Assembly: GCA_946535225.1 (NCBI GenBank)
Contig: CAMNDJ010000012.1
Coordinates: 1 to 37,411, forward strand
DNA: 37,411 nt
Origin: an uncultured Lachnospiraceae bacterium
Lineage (GTDB): Bacteria > Bacillota > Clostridia > Lachnospirales > Lachnospiraceae
Reading direction: 5' to 3'
Each line of letters opens with the position of its first letter. Position 1 is the first letter of the stretch. The notes beneath the pieces are model-generated. The model was not told the origin of the DNA. It saw only the letters and a program-made list of their open reading frames with translations, and did no database searches. Positions 15,349-23,217 of this stretch are shown here, piece after piece. Position numbers and translations under genes: made by a program.

Positions 15349-16321
15349 AACTGACGAAGAATATTCCAGGACAAAAGCATACAGATTCTTTAAGTGGTTT
15401 CGCGGAGAGAAGGATTATACTCCTGCAGAGACCAAGATGGATATGTCCTTACTGATACCCATGGAGGATATGTCTACAACGGTCGAGAGAATGCAGGATA
15501 AGCAGATCGCCAAGGAAAGGGCCTATGATGAGAAATCCAACAAACTCCTGATCTTCTTTAACAGATTATACAGGGTCGTTGCCGTACTCTTCTGTGTGAT
15601 CTTCGGAGCTTTGCTAATATACAATGTTTCATACCTTCCCGCAGTGGGGGCTGTCGAGAGGCCGACCAATAATGAGGTTCCCGAAAGATACATTGAGAAA
15701 GGCTTAGAGGAGACCGGAGCTGTCAATATAGTAACGGGAATGATACTTGATTACAGAGCTTTTGATACATTCGGAGAGTCCAATGTGCTCTTTGTGGCCA
15801 CGATAACCGTACTCATACTGCTTCACATCAACAAGGACAAGAGCAGATTGAGTCCCGTTCTCTCGGAAGATGACCCGGGAGACAGCGACAGTCTGTATGA
15901 ACCGGGGGATGATATGGTGCTTCAGACCGTGGCCAAATTCCTTGTTCCGATAATAATGATATTCGGGATATATGTGATACTTAACGGACACCTCTCTCCC
16001 GGAGGCGGATTCTCCGGCGGAGCGGTCATAGGAGCCGGACTCATATTGTATGTTAATGCATTCGGTTTTGAGAAGACGGAGGAGTTCTTCACGGAGAAGA
16101 CCTACAAATGGATAAGCTTCTGTGCGCTCACGACTTATTGTCTTTGCAAGGCTTATTCTTTCTTCTGCGGAGCCAATCACCTGAACAGTCATATACCGTT
16201 AGGTACGCCCGGCGCGATCTTATCGAGCGGCCTCATATTGATCCTCAATATCTGTGTGGGTCTTGTGGTAGCCTGTACGATGTACACGTTCTATGTGATG
16301 TTCAGAAAAGGAGATTTCTAA
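15335..16321 (+). CDS. mrpB: Fused MbhE-like and MrpB (MbhF-like) antiporter subunit
   Basis: The 328-residue protein combines three parts. Residues 1-70 are a charged, probably cytoplasmic extension I do not recognise. Residues 75-165 have a membrane helix and the segment ILDYRAFDTFGESNVLF typical of MbhE and the end of MrpA. Residues 190-328 are MrpB/MnhB with NGHLSPGGGFSGGAVIGAGL and four helices. Fusing MbhE with B keeps the mbhE-mbhF order in one chain. It overlaps the MbhD-like gene by 14 bases and is followed directly by mrpC. Confidence 0.88.
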   Translation: MSRRKTDEEYSRTKAYRFFKWFRGEKDYTPAETKMDMSLLIPMEDMSTTVERMQDKQIAKERAYDEKSNKLLIFFNRLYRVVAVLFCVIFGALLIYNVSYLPAVGAVERPTNNEVPERYIEKGLEETGAVNIVTGMILDYRAFDTFGESNVLFVATITVLILLHINKDKSRLSPVLSEDDPGDSDSLYEPGDDMVLQTVAKFLVPIIMIFGIYVILNGHLSPGGGFSGGAVIGAGLILYVNAFGFEKTEEFFTEKTYKWISFCALTTYCLCKAYSFFCGANHLNSHIPLGTPGAILSSGLILILNICVGLVVACTMYTFYVMFRKGDF

Positions 16322-16322
16322 G

Positions 16323-16697
16323 GTGGGAAGCAATCTTTCAGTCAATTATATAGAAGTGATAGCCATGATTCTGTTCGTAACGGGATTTGCGAATCTCCTG
16401 CTCCAGAAGAATCTCATCAAGAAGATAATCGGGTTCAATATCATGGATTCATCAATATACCTGTTCCTTGCCGTCAAGGGATATATCACGGGTCGTACCG
16501 TGCCTATCGTAGTGGACGGAGTGACGAGCGTTGAGGCTTATATCAATCCCATACCCGCAGGACTTGTGCTTACGGGTATCGTTGTGTCGGTTTCGGTATC
16601 AGCTCTTATGTTATCGCTTACCATTCGTCTTTACAGAAGGTACAGGACGCTTAATCTGGACGAGATATCAACAAGGCTTAAGAGGGAGGGAATGTAA
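16323..16697 (+). CDS. mrpC: Mrp/Mnh antiporter subunit C (NuoK-like)
   Basis: The 124-residue protein has three membrane helices and the MrpC/NuoK features NLIKKIIGFNIMDSSIYLFL and NPIPAGLVLTGIVVSVS. It is homologous to NuoK of complex I and contributes to the proton path. The start is GTG 16323 with AAAGGAG at 16307-16313; no in-frame ATG gives a family-length product. The stop overlaps the ATG of the next gene (TAATG). Confidence 0.92.
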   Translation: MGSNLSVNYIEVIAMILFVTGFANLLLQKNLIKKIIGFNIMDSSIYLFLAVKGYITGRTVPIVVDGVTSVEAYINPIPAGLVLTGIVVSVSVSALMLSLTIRLYRRYRTLNLDEISTRLKREGM

Positions 16698-18190
16698 TGG
16701 ATATGGTTCGTAATATCCCATTCTTCTCAATAATGCTCGCGATGTTCTCAGGCCCTGTCTGTTCCGTACTTCCGGGCAGGATAGCCAGGGCAGTGAATGC
16801 CGCTGTCATAACGCTCATCATGGGTATGAGTGCGGTCCTGCTCCATGTCCTTAATATAAGAGGCGAGAGCTTCGTATATATGATGGGACATTTTCCCGCA
16901 CCATGGGGAAATGAGATAAGAGCCGGAGTCTTGGAGGCCGGGATGGCAATGTTCTTCTGCATGGTAATGCTTCTGTCGGTGCTCGGCGGTATCAAGAAGC
17001 TTTTCGATGAAGTCGTGGAGAGCAAACACAATCTGTACTATGTACTGGTCGGGCTGATGCTCAGTTCCCTGCTCGCACTCGTATATACCAATGACCTGTT
17101 CACGGCTTATGTCTTTGTGGAGATCAATACGATCTCAGCCTGCGGACTCATCATGATAAGAGAGAACGGCAGGACGATAGAAGCGGCCGTAAGATATATG
17201 GTCATGAGCCTTATAGGTTCGGCTATGATATTGCTTGGTATCTGCATGCTCTATGATATAACGGGCCATCTCCTGATGAGCAATATAAGGGAATCGGTGA
17301 TCGAAATGACATCGGGCGGGGCCTATCCGGAGCCGCTGCTTTTTACCATCGCACTCATGAGCGTGGGACTTGCGATCAAATGTGCGCTCTTCCCATTCCA
17401 TGCATGGCTGCCCGATGCATACGGTTATTCGACCGTATCCAGTGCGGCGATACTCTCCAGCCTGGTATCAAAGGGATATATATTCTTACTGATCAAGATA
17501 ATATACAGGATAATAGGATTTAATATATACGGTGACAGCGGTGTCATTGACGTCCTTTTCATATTCGGACTTGCAGGAATGATATTCGGCTCCGTGAGTG
17601 CCATAAGAGAGAATGACATCAGACGTATGATAGCCTATTCATCGGTCGCACAGATCGGCTATATCTTTATGGGCATAGGTATGGGTACACAGTTCGGAAT
17701 GGTGGCAGCCATCTTCCATATGCTGTCGCATGCATCGACCAAGTCTCTGCTGTTCATATCAGCCATCGGACTTACGGATGTGTCTGACGGCAGCAGGAAA
17801 TTCGAACCGCTCACGGGCAGCGCATACCGCAACAGAGTAGCGGGGGTGGCATTTGCCGTCGGAGCACTCTCCATGGTCGGCGTGCCGTTATTCTCCGGTT
17901 TTGTGAGCAAACTGCTCTTTGCGGAAGCTGCAGTCAGCCTGACCGGCCGTATGCTTCCGGCTCTCATCGTACTCGGTATCAGTACGATACTTAATGCCAT
18001 ATATTTCATGAAGACCGTTATAAGGATATATACTCCTGTAGAAAATGACAGATATCCCGTTGTATCAATGAAGGAAGTCCCGCTCTACAGCGTAGTCCTC
18101 GTCGCTTTTATAGTACTGAACGTCCTGCTGGGTGTCATGTCCGATCCGATAGTCGAACTGATCCGTAAAGGACTTGATATGTTTTCGTAG
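16697..18190 (+). CDS. mrpD: Antiporter-like subunit 1, MrpD/MbhH-type
   Basis: The 497-residue protein has about fourteen membrane helices and belongs to the NuoL/M/N proton-pump family. The glutamate of helix 5 (E142, YVFVEINTIS), the helix 7 lysine (K228 before FPFHAWLPDAYG) and the helix 8 lysine (K259) are present, so a working ion path is plausible. It directly follows mrpC, the position of MrpD in Mrp operons and MbhH in archaeal hydrogenase operons. AGAGGGAGGG precedes ATG 16697. Confidence 0.9.
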   Translation: MDMVRNIPFFSIMLAMFSGPVCSVLPGRIARAVNAAVITLIMGMSAVLLHVLNIRGESFVYMMGHFPAPWGNEIRAGVLEAGMAMFFCMVMLLSVLGGIKKLFDEVVESKHNLYYVLVGLMLSSLLALVYTNDLFTAYVFVEINTISACGLIMIRENGRTIEAAVRYMVMSLIGSAMILLGICMLYDITGHLLMSNIRESVIEMTSGGAYPEPLLFTIALMSVGLAIKCALFPFHAWLPDAYGYSTVSSAAILSSLVSKGYIFLLIKIIYRIIGFNIYGDSGVIDVLFIFGLAGMIFGSVSAIRENDIRRMIAYSSVAQIGYIFMGIGMGTQFGMVAAIFHMLSHASTKSLLFISAIGLTDVSDGSRKFEPLTGSAYRNRVAGVAFAVGALSMVGVPLFSGFVSKLLFAEAAVSLTGRMLPALIVLGISTILNAIYFMKTVIRIYTPVENDRYPVVSMKEVPLYSVVLVAFIVLNVLLGVMSDPIVELIRKGLDMFS

Positions 18191-18197
18191 GTAAAAA

Positions 18198-19535
18198 ATG
18201 AAGTTACTCACTGTTTTGCCCCTGCAATTTCATATGGATCCTCTGGGTGCGATCTTTGCAGTGCTCACGCTCGTGATATTCATATCATCCGGCGTGTTTT
18301 CGCTTGATTACATGAAAGAAGAGAAGAACAAGAGGAGCTTTGCCGTTTTCTTCGTTCTGTCAATGTTCACTGAGCTTGCTCTGTGCGCGGCATCTAATCT
18401 CGTAACGTTCTATCTGTGCTATGAGCTTTTGACCGTTATGTCCATGCCGCTTGTGATACATGAAAGAAGTGCTGAAGCCAAGATGGCGGCGCTCAAATAT
18501 CTCTTTTTCTCACTTTTCGGTGCATACGGTGCGCTGTTTGGGATATACAATCTGGCAAGATTTGCTTCTTCGCTTGATTTTGTTCTCGGAGGAAACCTGG
18601 GATCTGATGTATTTGCCGCGAATAAGGGGTTGCTCTTAGCGGTCGCTATGGCGATGATCCTCGGCTTCGGAGTCAAGGCGGGAATGTGGCCGATGCATGC
18701 ATGGCTTCCTACGGCTCATCCGATCGCTCCGTCCCCTGCTTCGGCAGCCTTAAGTGCCGTCATAGTCAAGGCGGGTGTCCTGGGTATCATAAGGAGCCTG
18801 TGGTATGTATACGGAGCGGACAAACTAAGAGGTACATGGGTACAGGATGTATTTATGATACTTGCACTCATAACGGTCCTGATGGGATCGATGCTCGCTT
18901 TCATGGAGCCGGTCCTTAAGAAGAGACTGGCTTATTCAACGGTCAGCCAGGTTTCTTATATACTCTTCGGTCTGGCTGTAAGTTTCGGTCAGTCCTGCAG
19001 CGTAAATGACACCGGTCTTAAATATGCATCCGATGCACTTACCGGGGCGATACTGCATGTTCTTGCTCACGGTTTTATAAAGGCTGCGCTTTTCCTTATC
19101 GCAGGGGCGATAATACATCATACCGGTGCGACGAGAGTCGAAGATATGAGGGGCATAGGACTTAAGATGCCGATAACCATGACCTGCTATACTATAGTTT
19201 CGTTAGGACTCATCGGAATACCTCCGACGGGAGGCTTTATCTCCAAATGGTATCTGGCAACAGGTGCTCTTGCGTCTGACATACCGGTATTTGAATATCT
19301 CGGTCCTGCGATATTGCTCGTAAGCGCGCTGCTTACCGCGGGTTATCTGTTACAACTCATGATAATCGGGTTCTTCCCCGGCATGGCATTCAGACAGAGC
19401 GTGCAGGATAAGGAATTAAAGGCCGAACCCGGAATGCTCATGACCGTACCGATAGCTACGCTTACCTTATTGTCTTTGCTCATGGGACTTTTCCCTGAAC
19501 CCGTTATAGAACTTATAAGACAGGTGTTCATATGA
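18198..19535 (+). CDS. Antiporter-like subunit 2 (NuoL/M/N family)
   Basis: The 445-residue protein has about twelve membrane helices. It keeps the key charged residues E76 (LCYELLTVMSMP), K160 (GVKAGMWPMHAWLP) and K191. It seems to begin later than subunit 1, so the first one or two helices of the family may be missing. It starts seven bases after mrpD and ends in a four-base overlap with subunit 3. YELLTVM and AHPIAPSPASA make it closer to subunits 3 and 4 than to MrpD. Which MrpA role it fills is uncertain. Confidence 0.87.
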   Translation: MKLLTVLPLQFHMDPLGAIFAVLTLVIFISSGVFSLDYMKEEKNKRSFAVFFVLSMFTELALCAASNLVTFYLCYELLTVMSMPLVIHERSAEAKMAALKYLFFSLFGAYGALFGIYNLARFASSLDFVLGGNLGSDVFAANKGLLLAVAMAMILGFGVKAGMWPMHAWLPTAHPIAPSPASAALSAVIVKAGVLGIIRSLWYVYGADKLRGTWVQDVFMILALITVLMGSMLAFMEPVLKKRLAYSTVSQVSYILFGLAVSFGQSCSVNDTGLKYASDALTGAILHVLAHGFIKAALFLIAGAIIHHTGATRVEDMRGIGLKMPITMTCYTIVSLGLIGIPPTGGFISKWYLATGALASDIPVFEYLGPAILLVSALLTAGYLLQLMIIGFFPGMAFRQSVQDKELKAEPGMLMTVPIATLTLLSLLMGLFPEPVIELIRQVFI

Positions 19536-20989
19536 TGATAATATTTGCGGTGATCCTGCCTATAATCGCAGGACTTGCCAATGCCCTTATCAGATGGAAG
19601 GGCAAGAGACAAATGCATATCTATATCATGGCTTCGATGGTCGTAACAACGATCATGGTATGGACCATGATACTTACGCCGGGCACAGAGCAGATGACAT
19701 TGGTGTCATTTCCGGGCGATCTGTCCATAGCATTTAAGATGGATGGTCTGAGTATGCTCTTCTCGGGGATGATCTCTTTACTATGGCCACTCGCGACCCT
19801 GTATTCCTATGAATATATGGAGCATGACACCAAGGAGAAGACCTTCCTCATGTTCTATACCGTGACCTACGGAGTGACTCTGGGTATAGCTCTGGCAGCC
19901 AATATACTGACGATGTATTTCTTCTATGAGCTGCTGACGATAGTCACTGTTCCGCTTATCATGCACACCCTTACGCGTAAGGCCATACTCGCGAGCCGTA
20001 AATACATGTACTATTCGCTGGGCGGTGCGGCATTTGCTTTCATCGGCATGATATTCATCATCAGCTACGGAAGCACGATAGAATTCAACTACGGCGGTGT
20101 ACTGGATCTTGCAAGAGTCGGTGACAGGGTCAATGTGCTGCTGCTTATATATGTATTTGCTTTCATGGGATTCGGCGTCAAGGCTGCCGTATGTCCGTTC
20201 AATTCATGGCTTCCGGATGCCGGTGTCGCACCTACTCCGGTGACGGCTCTTCTTCATGCCGTGGCCGTGGTCAAATCGGGAGCATTTGCGATCATCAGAC
20301 TCACCTATTATCTCTTCGGAGCGGACTTTGTCAGGGGAACATGGGCACAGAATACGGTTATGATCGTGACGATCATCACTATAGTCTACGGATGTGCCAG
20401 AGCGGTCAAGGAACCGCATATCAAGAGGAGGCTTGCATATTCCACCGTAAGCAACCTTTCGTACATATTGTTCGGTGTCACGCTGATGACACCTTTAGGC
20501 CTCATCGCCGCTCTTACACATATGATAATGCATGCGTTCATGAAGATATGTTCCTTCTTCTGTGCAGGTGCGGTCATCCACAAGGCGGAGAGAGAATATG
20601 TATATGAGCTTGACGGACTCGGTTATAACATGCCGCAGGTGTTCGGGATATTTACGGTGAGCAGCCTGGCTCTCATGGGTGTACCGGGTTTGGCCGGATT
20701 TGTCAGCAAATGGAATCTGGCATCAGCCGCTATCGAGACTGCGACCCCGTTATCATACGCGGGAGTTGTAGCATTGCTGATATCGGCGATATTGACGGCG
20801 ATATACATGATGACTATTGTGGTGCGCGCATTCTTTCCGAAGGAAAATTATGACACGCGTGTTAACTCGGGCATAAAAGATCCGACGTGGAGGATGCTTC
20901 TGCCTCTGTACATATTCGTGGCAGTGATAATAATACTCGGAATCAACAATTCATATTTGACGGATTTCATAACGGGGATCCCGGGGTAA
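19532..20989 (+). CDS. Antiporter-like subunit 3 (NuoL/M/N family)
   Basis: The 485-residue protein has about fourteen membrane helices, with E133 (FFYELLTIVTVP), K217 (GVKAAVCPFNSWLPDA) and K248. The usual HxWLP after helix 7 reads NSWLP (N224), a substitution not seen in its three neighbours. Paralogy with subunit 2 is evident from YELLTIV, the RRLAYSTVSNLSYILFG stretch and the AFMKICSFFCAGAVI region, suggesting local duplication. ATG 19532 overlaps the previous stop. Confidence 0.87.
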   Translation: MMIIFAVILPIIAGLANALIRWKGKRQMHIYIMASMVVTTIMVWTMILTPGTEQMTLVSFPGDLSIAFKMDGLSMLFSGMISLLWPLATLYSYEYMEHDTKEKTFLMFYTVTYGVTLGIALAANILTMYFFYELLTIVTVPLIMHTLTRKAILASRKYMYYSLGGAAFAFIGMIFIISYGSTIEFNYGGVLDLARVGDRVNVLLLIYVFAFMGFGVKAAVCPFNSWLPDAGVAPTPVTALLHAVAVVKSGAFAIIRLTYYLFGADFVRGTWAQNTVMIVTIITIVYGCARAVKEPHIKRRLAYSTVSNLSYILFGVTLMTPLGLIAALTHMIMHAFMKICSFFCAGAVIHKAEREYVYELDGLGYNMPQVFGIFTVSSLALMGVPGLAGFVSKWNLASAAIETATPLSYAGVVALLISAILTAIYMMTIVVRAFFPKENYDTRVNSGIKDPTWRMLLPLYIFVAVIIILGINNSYLTDFITGIPG

Positions 20990-20993
20990 TAAT

Positions 20994-21110
20994 GTGAAAA
21001 ATGATGTTGATACATCATTTTTCACACAGCGATTTGTGCCGAGCCCAAATCGCTTGATGGCATCGCCGAATATGATATTCGGCTCGCCGCCTCACACAGA
21101 GTGCTCGGCA
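20994..21110 (+). repeat. Cluster of four palindromes between antiporter genes
   Basis: Four adjacent inverted repeats fill this gap: 13 bp (20994-21006 with 21013-21025, six-base loop), 9 bp (21028-21036 with 21046-21054, nine-base loop), GATGgCATC (21056-21064) and 9 bp (21065-21073 with 21075-21083). The loop of the second, TGCCGAGC (21037-21044), is complementary to GCTCGGCA (21103-21110) just before the next ribosome binding site, so a long-range pairing is possible. TCACACAG occurs twice (21022-21029, 21092-21099). There is no T run. It may be a dispersed intergenic repeat or an RNA element setting subunit ratios. Confidence 0.8.
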
Positions 21111-21122
21111 TGAAGGATTAAC

Positions 21123-23081
21123 ATGAAACTCAGTTTTGCTTTTGACAATTTCAGACTGTTATATGCCGGTATCGCCACATTTATGTGGATAGTCAGCCTT
21201 ATCCTTTCCGCAGAGTACATGAAGCACTATGAGAGGAAGGGAAGATATTTCTTCTTCACTCTTTTTACGTATTTTGCGACTCTCGGGGTGTTCTTATCCG
21301 GTGACCTGTATACCATGTTCATATTCTTTGAGGCCATGAGTCTTGCATCCTATGTGTGGGTGGCCTTTGATGAACGTGAGGAGTCGTTAAGAGCGGCAGG
21401 AACCTATCTTGCGGTGTCCGTGATAGGCGGACTGATCATGCTGATGGGACTGTTCCTTCTGTATGATGCCGTTCTCGAAGTGATGGGCAATATAGCTAAC
21501 CCTCTTGATGTATCCAATCTCGCCCTCCTGTACGGAACATCCGATATTCTCGGTGATCCCGGTCTTCCGCACAGAATATGGGCAGCCGGTATCTGCATGC
21601 TCATAGGATTCGGCGCCAAGGCAGGTGCTTTTCCGATACATATCTGGCTTCCCAAGGCGCATCCCGTTGCACCGGCACCGGCATCGGCTCTTTTGTCGGG
21701 AATACTGACCAAGACGGGAATACTCGGTATTCTGATGCTCTCAAGATATATATTTGCACCGGTTTCAAGAAATGATGATATGTGGGCGGCAATAATACTC
21801 ATCATCGGAGTATGCACCATGGCATTAGGAGCGATACTTGCGCTTTTCTCGGTCAATATCAAGCGCACTCTTGCCTGCTCTTCCGTATCGCAGATAGGCT
21901 TCATATTGACGGGCATAGGGACGGCAGATCTGTGCACCGACGAACTGGCGATAAGCGGAAGTCTTCTGCATATGGTCGGACATTCGCTTTTCAAACTCAT
22001 ACTATTCTCGGTGGCCGGCGTGATCTTTATGAACATACACAAGCTGGATCTTAACGATATAAGAGGCTTCGGACGACGCAAGCCTCTGCTCAATGCGATC
22101 TTCTTATGTGCTGCTCTTGGCATTGCCGGGATCCCCGGATTAAACGGCTATATCAGCAAGACGCTCATTCACGAAGGAATAGCGCATCTGAGGATGTACA
22201 CGGCTCTTTTAAACAGCAGTGGGATCGAAACAATCTTATCTTATGACGTCGTTACCGTGATCGAATGGGTATTCTTAATAAGCGGCGGCTGTACCTTGGC
22301 CTATATGCTCAAGCTCTATATCTGTGTGTTTATTGAAAAAAACACAGACTCTGAGTTGCAGGCTGTATACGATGAGCACAGGGATTACATGAATCCTTTT
22401 ACGGGAGGAGCGCTTGTGGTCTCAGCCACAGTTATACCGGTACTCGGACTTACATCCGGTTACAGTCTTAAGGGTGTAGTCGATATGTGTGCGGACTCTT
22501 TGCGCATAGATACGACGGCGGAATACTATCTGGAACACTTCTTTACATGGGAATGTTTAAAAGGCGGTCTCATTTCAATCGCCATCGGCTTAATAATCTA
22601 TTTCGGCATAATAAGGATATGCATGATGAATGATGACAGGACCGAATATATCGATCTGTGGCCTAAGTGGATGGATCTTGAGAATGCCGTATACAGGCCC
22701 GTGATCCTGTATGCGATCCCGTTTGTACTGACGGTGATATGCAGATTCTTTGATAACCTTGTTGATGCTCTGATATGTCTGTTAAGAGACGGGATATTCA
22801 AGGACAGCAAGCAGCAGGAAGAACTGGCGGAAGGCAACCGCTTCACCTATATCCTCGGTGTTATCGCCGGAAGGCTCTCAAGACTTAAGAGGCGCATCCT
22901 AAAAGCGAAGGGGCGTACTGTTGGCAAACCCGTCAATTATGTTCACAGATTTGCCATGGATTACGAGAGTTTCAAGGAAAGCCGGACTCTGATCTTCAGG
23001 AGTATGTCCTTTGGTCTTATGCTGTTCTGTCTGGGCCTTGTTCTTACTGTTGTGTATATTTTCATCACAAGGTTGTGGTAG
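21123..23081 (+). CDS. Antiporter-like subunit 4 with C-terminal extension (NuoL/HyfB-type)
   Basis: The 652-residue protein has a NuoL/M/N-family core with E70 (FIFFEAMSLASYVW), K166 (GAKAGAFPIHIWLPKAHP) and K197. An extension of about 170 residues follows, containing further membrane helices, an amphipathic basic stretch (RLSRLKRRILKAKG) and a final transmembrane segment. Such tails in NuoL form a lateral helix bridging several pump subunits, a plausible role here. AAGGA (21113-21117) precedes ATG 21123. It is separated from subunit 3 by the palindrome cluster. Confidence 0.87.
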   Translation: MKLSFAFDNFRLLYAGIATFMWIVSLILSAEYMKHYERKGRYFFFTLFTYFATLGVFLSGDLYTMFIFFEAMSLASYVWVAFDEREESLRAAGTYLAVSVIGGLIMLMGLFLLYDAVLEVMGNIANPLDVSNLALLYGTSDILGDPGLPHRIWAAGICMLIGFGAKAGAFPIHIWLPKAHPVAPAPASALLSGILTKTGILGILMLSRYIFAPVSRNDDMWAAIILIIGVCTMALGAILALFSVNIKRTLACSSVSQIGFILTGIGTADLCTDELAISGSLLHMVGHSLFKLILFSVAGVIFMNIHKLDLNDIRGFGRRKPLLNAIFLCAALGIAGIPGLNGYISKTLIHEGIAHLRMYTALLNSSGIETILSYDVVTVIEWVFLISGGCTLAYMLKLYICVFIEKNTDSELQAVYDEHRDYMNPFTGGALVVSATVIPVLGLTSGYSLKGVVDMCADSLRIDTTAEYYLEHFFTWECLKGGLISIAIGLIIYFGIIRICMMNDDRTEYIDLWPKWMDLENAVYRPVILYAIPFVLTVICRFFDNLVDALICLLRDGIFKDSKQQEELAEGNRFTYILGVIAGRLSRLKRRILKAKGRTVGKPVNYVHRFAMDYESFKESRTLIFRSMSFGLMLFCLGLVLTVVYIFITRLW

Positions 23082-23110
23082 TTGTAAAAAATAGTCAAAT
23101 TTGTTATAAT
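23082..23110 (+). promoter_or_regulatory. Sigma-A promoter of the signalling block
   Basis: TTGTAA (23082-23087) and TATAAT (23105-23110) have a 17-base spacer and begin one base after the stop codon of the last antiporter gene. Transcription would start near 23117, leaving a leader of about 100 bases before ATG 23218. Confidence 0.75.
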
Positions 23111-23134
23111 TTATGCAGTGTTTATGTGTTTGAA

Positions 23135-23203
23135 CCTGCATTGTATCAGAGGAAAGCAGAGAGCTTTCCTCTGTTAGTATTATCCGCAGGATCTGTAGCG
23201 GAT
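23135..23203 (+). promoter_or_regulatory. Structured leader of the PAS-kinase gene
   Basis: A perfect 11-bp hairpin, CAGAGGAAAGC (23147-23157) and GCTTTCCTCTG (23163-23173), lies in the leader. CCTGC (23135-23139) can close an outer stem with GCAGG (23186-23190). Alternatively ATCCGC (23182-23187) can pair with GCGGAT (23198-23203), which excludes the outer stem and lies next to the ribosome binding site (AGAGGGG, 23206-23212). No T run follows, so this is not a standard terminator. A related hairpin with the same AGAGAGCTTTCC arm lies in the gpx leader (3217-3238). Confidence 0.5.
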
Positions 23204-23217
23204 CAAGAGGGGCATCT

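Noticed and set aside
23111-23217. Possible c-di-GMP (GEMM) or other known riboswitch upstream of the kinase
   Set aside because: Stems are present, but the conserved GEMM bases are not, and no other known class was recognised. It is therefore listed only as a structured leader.
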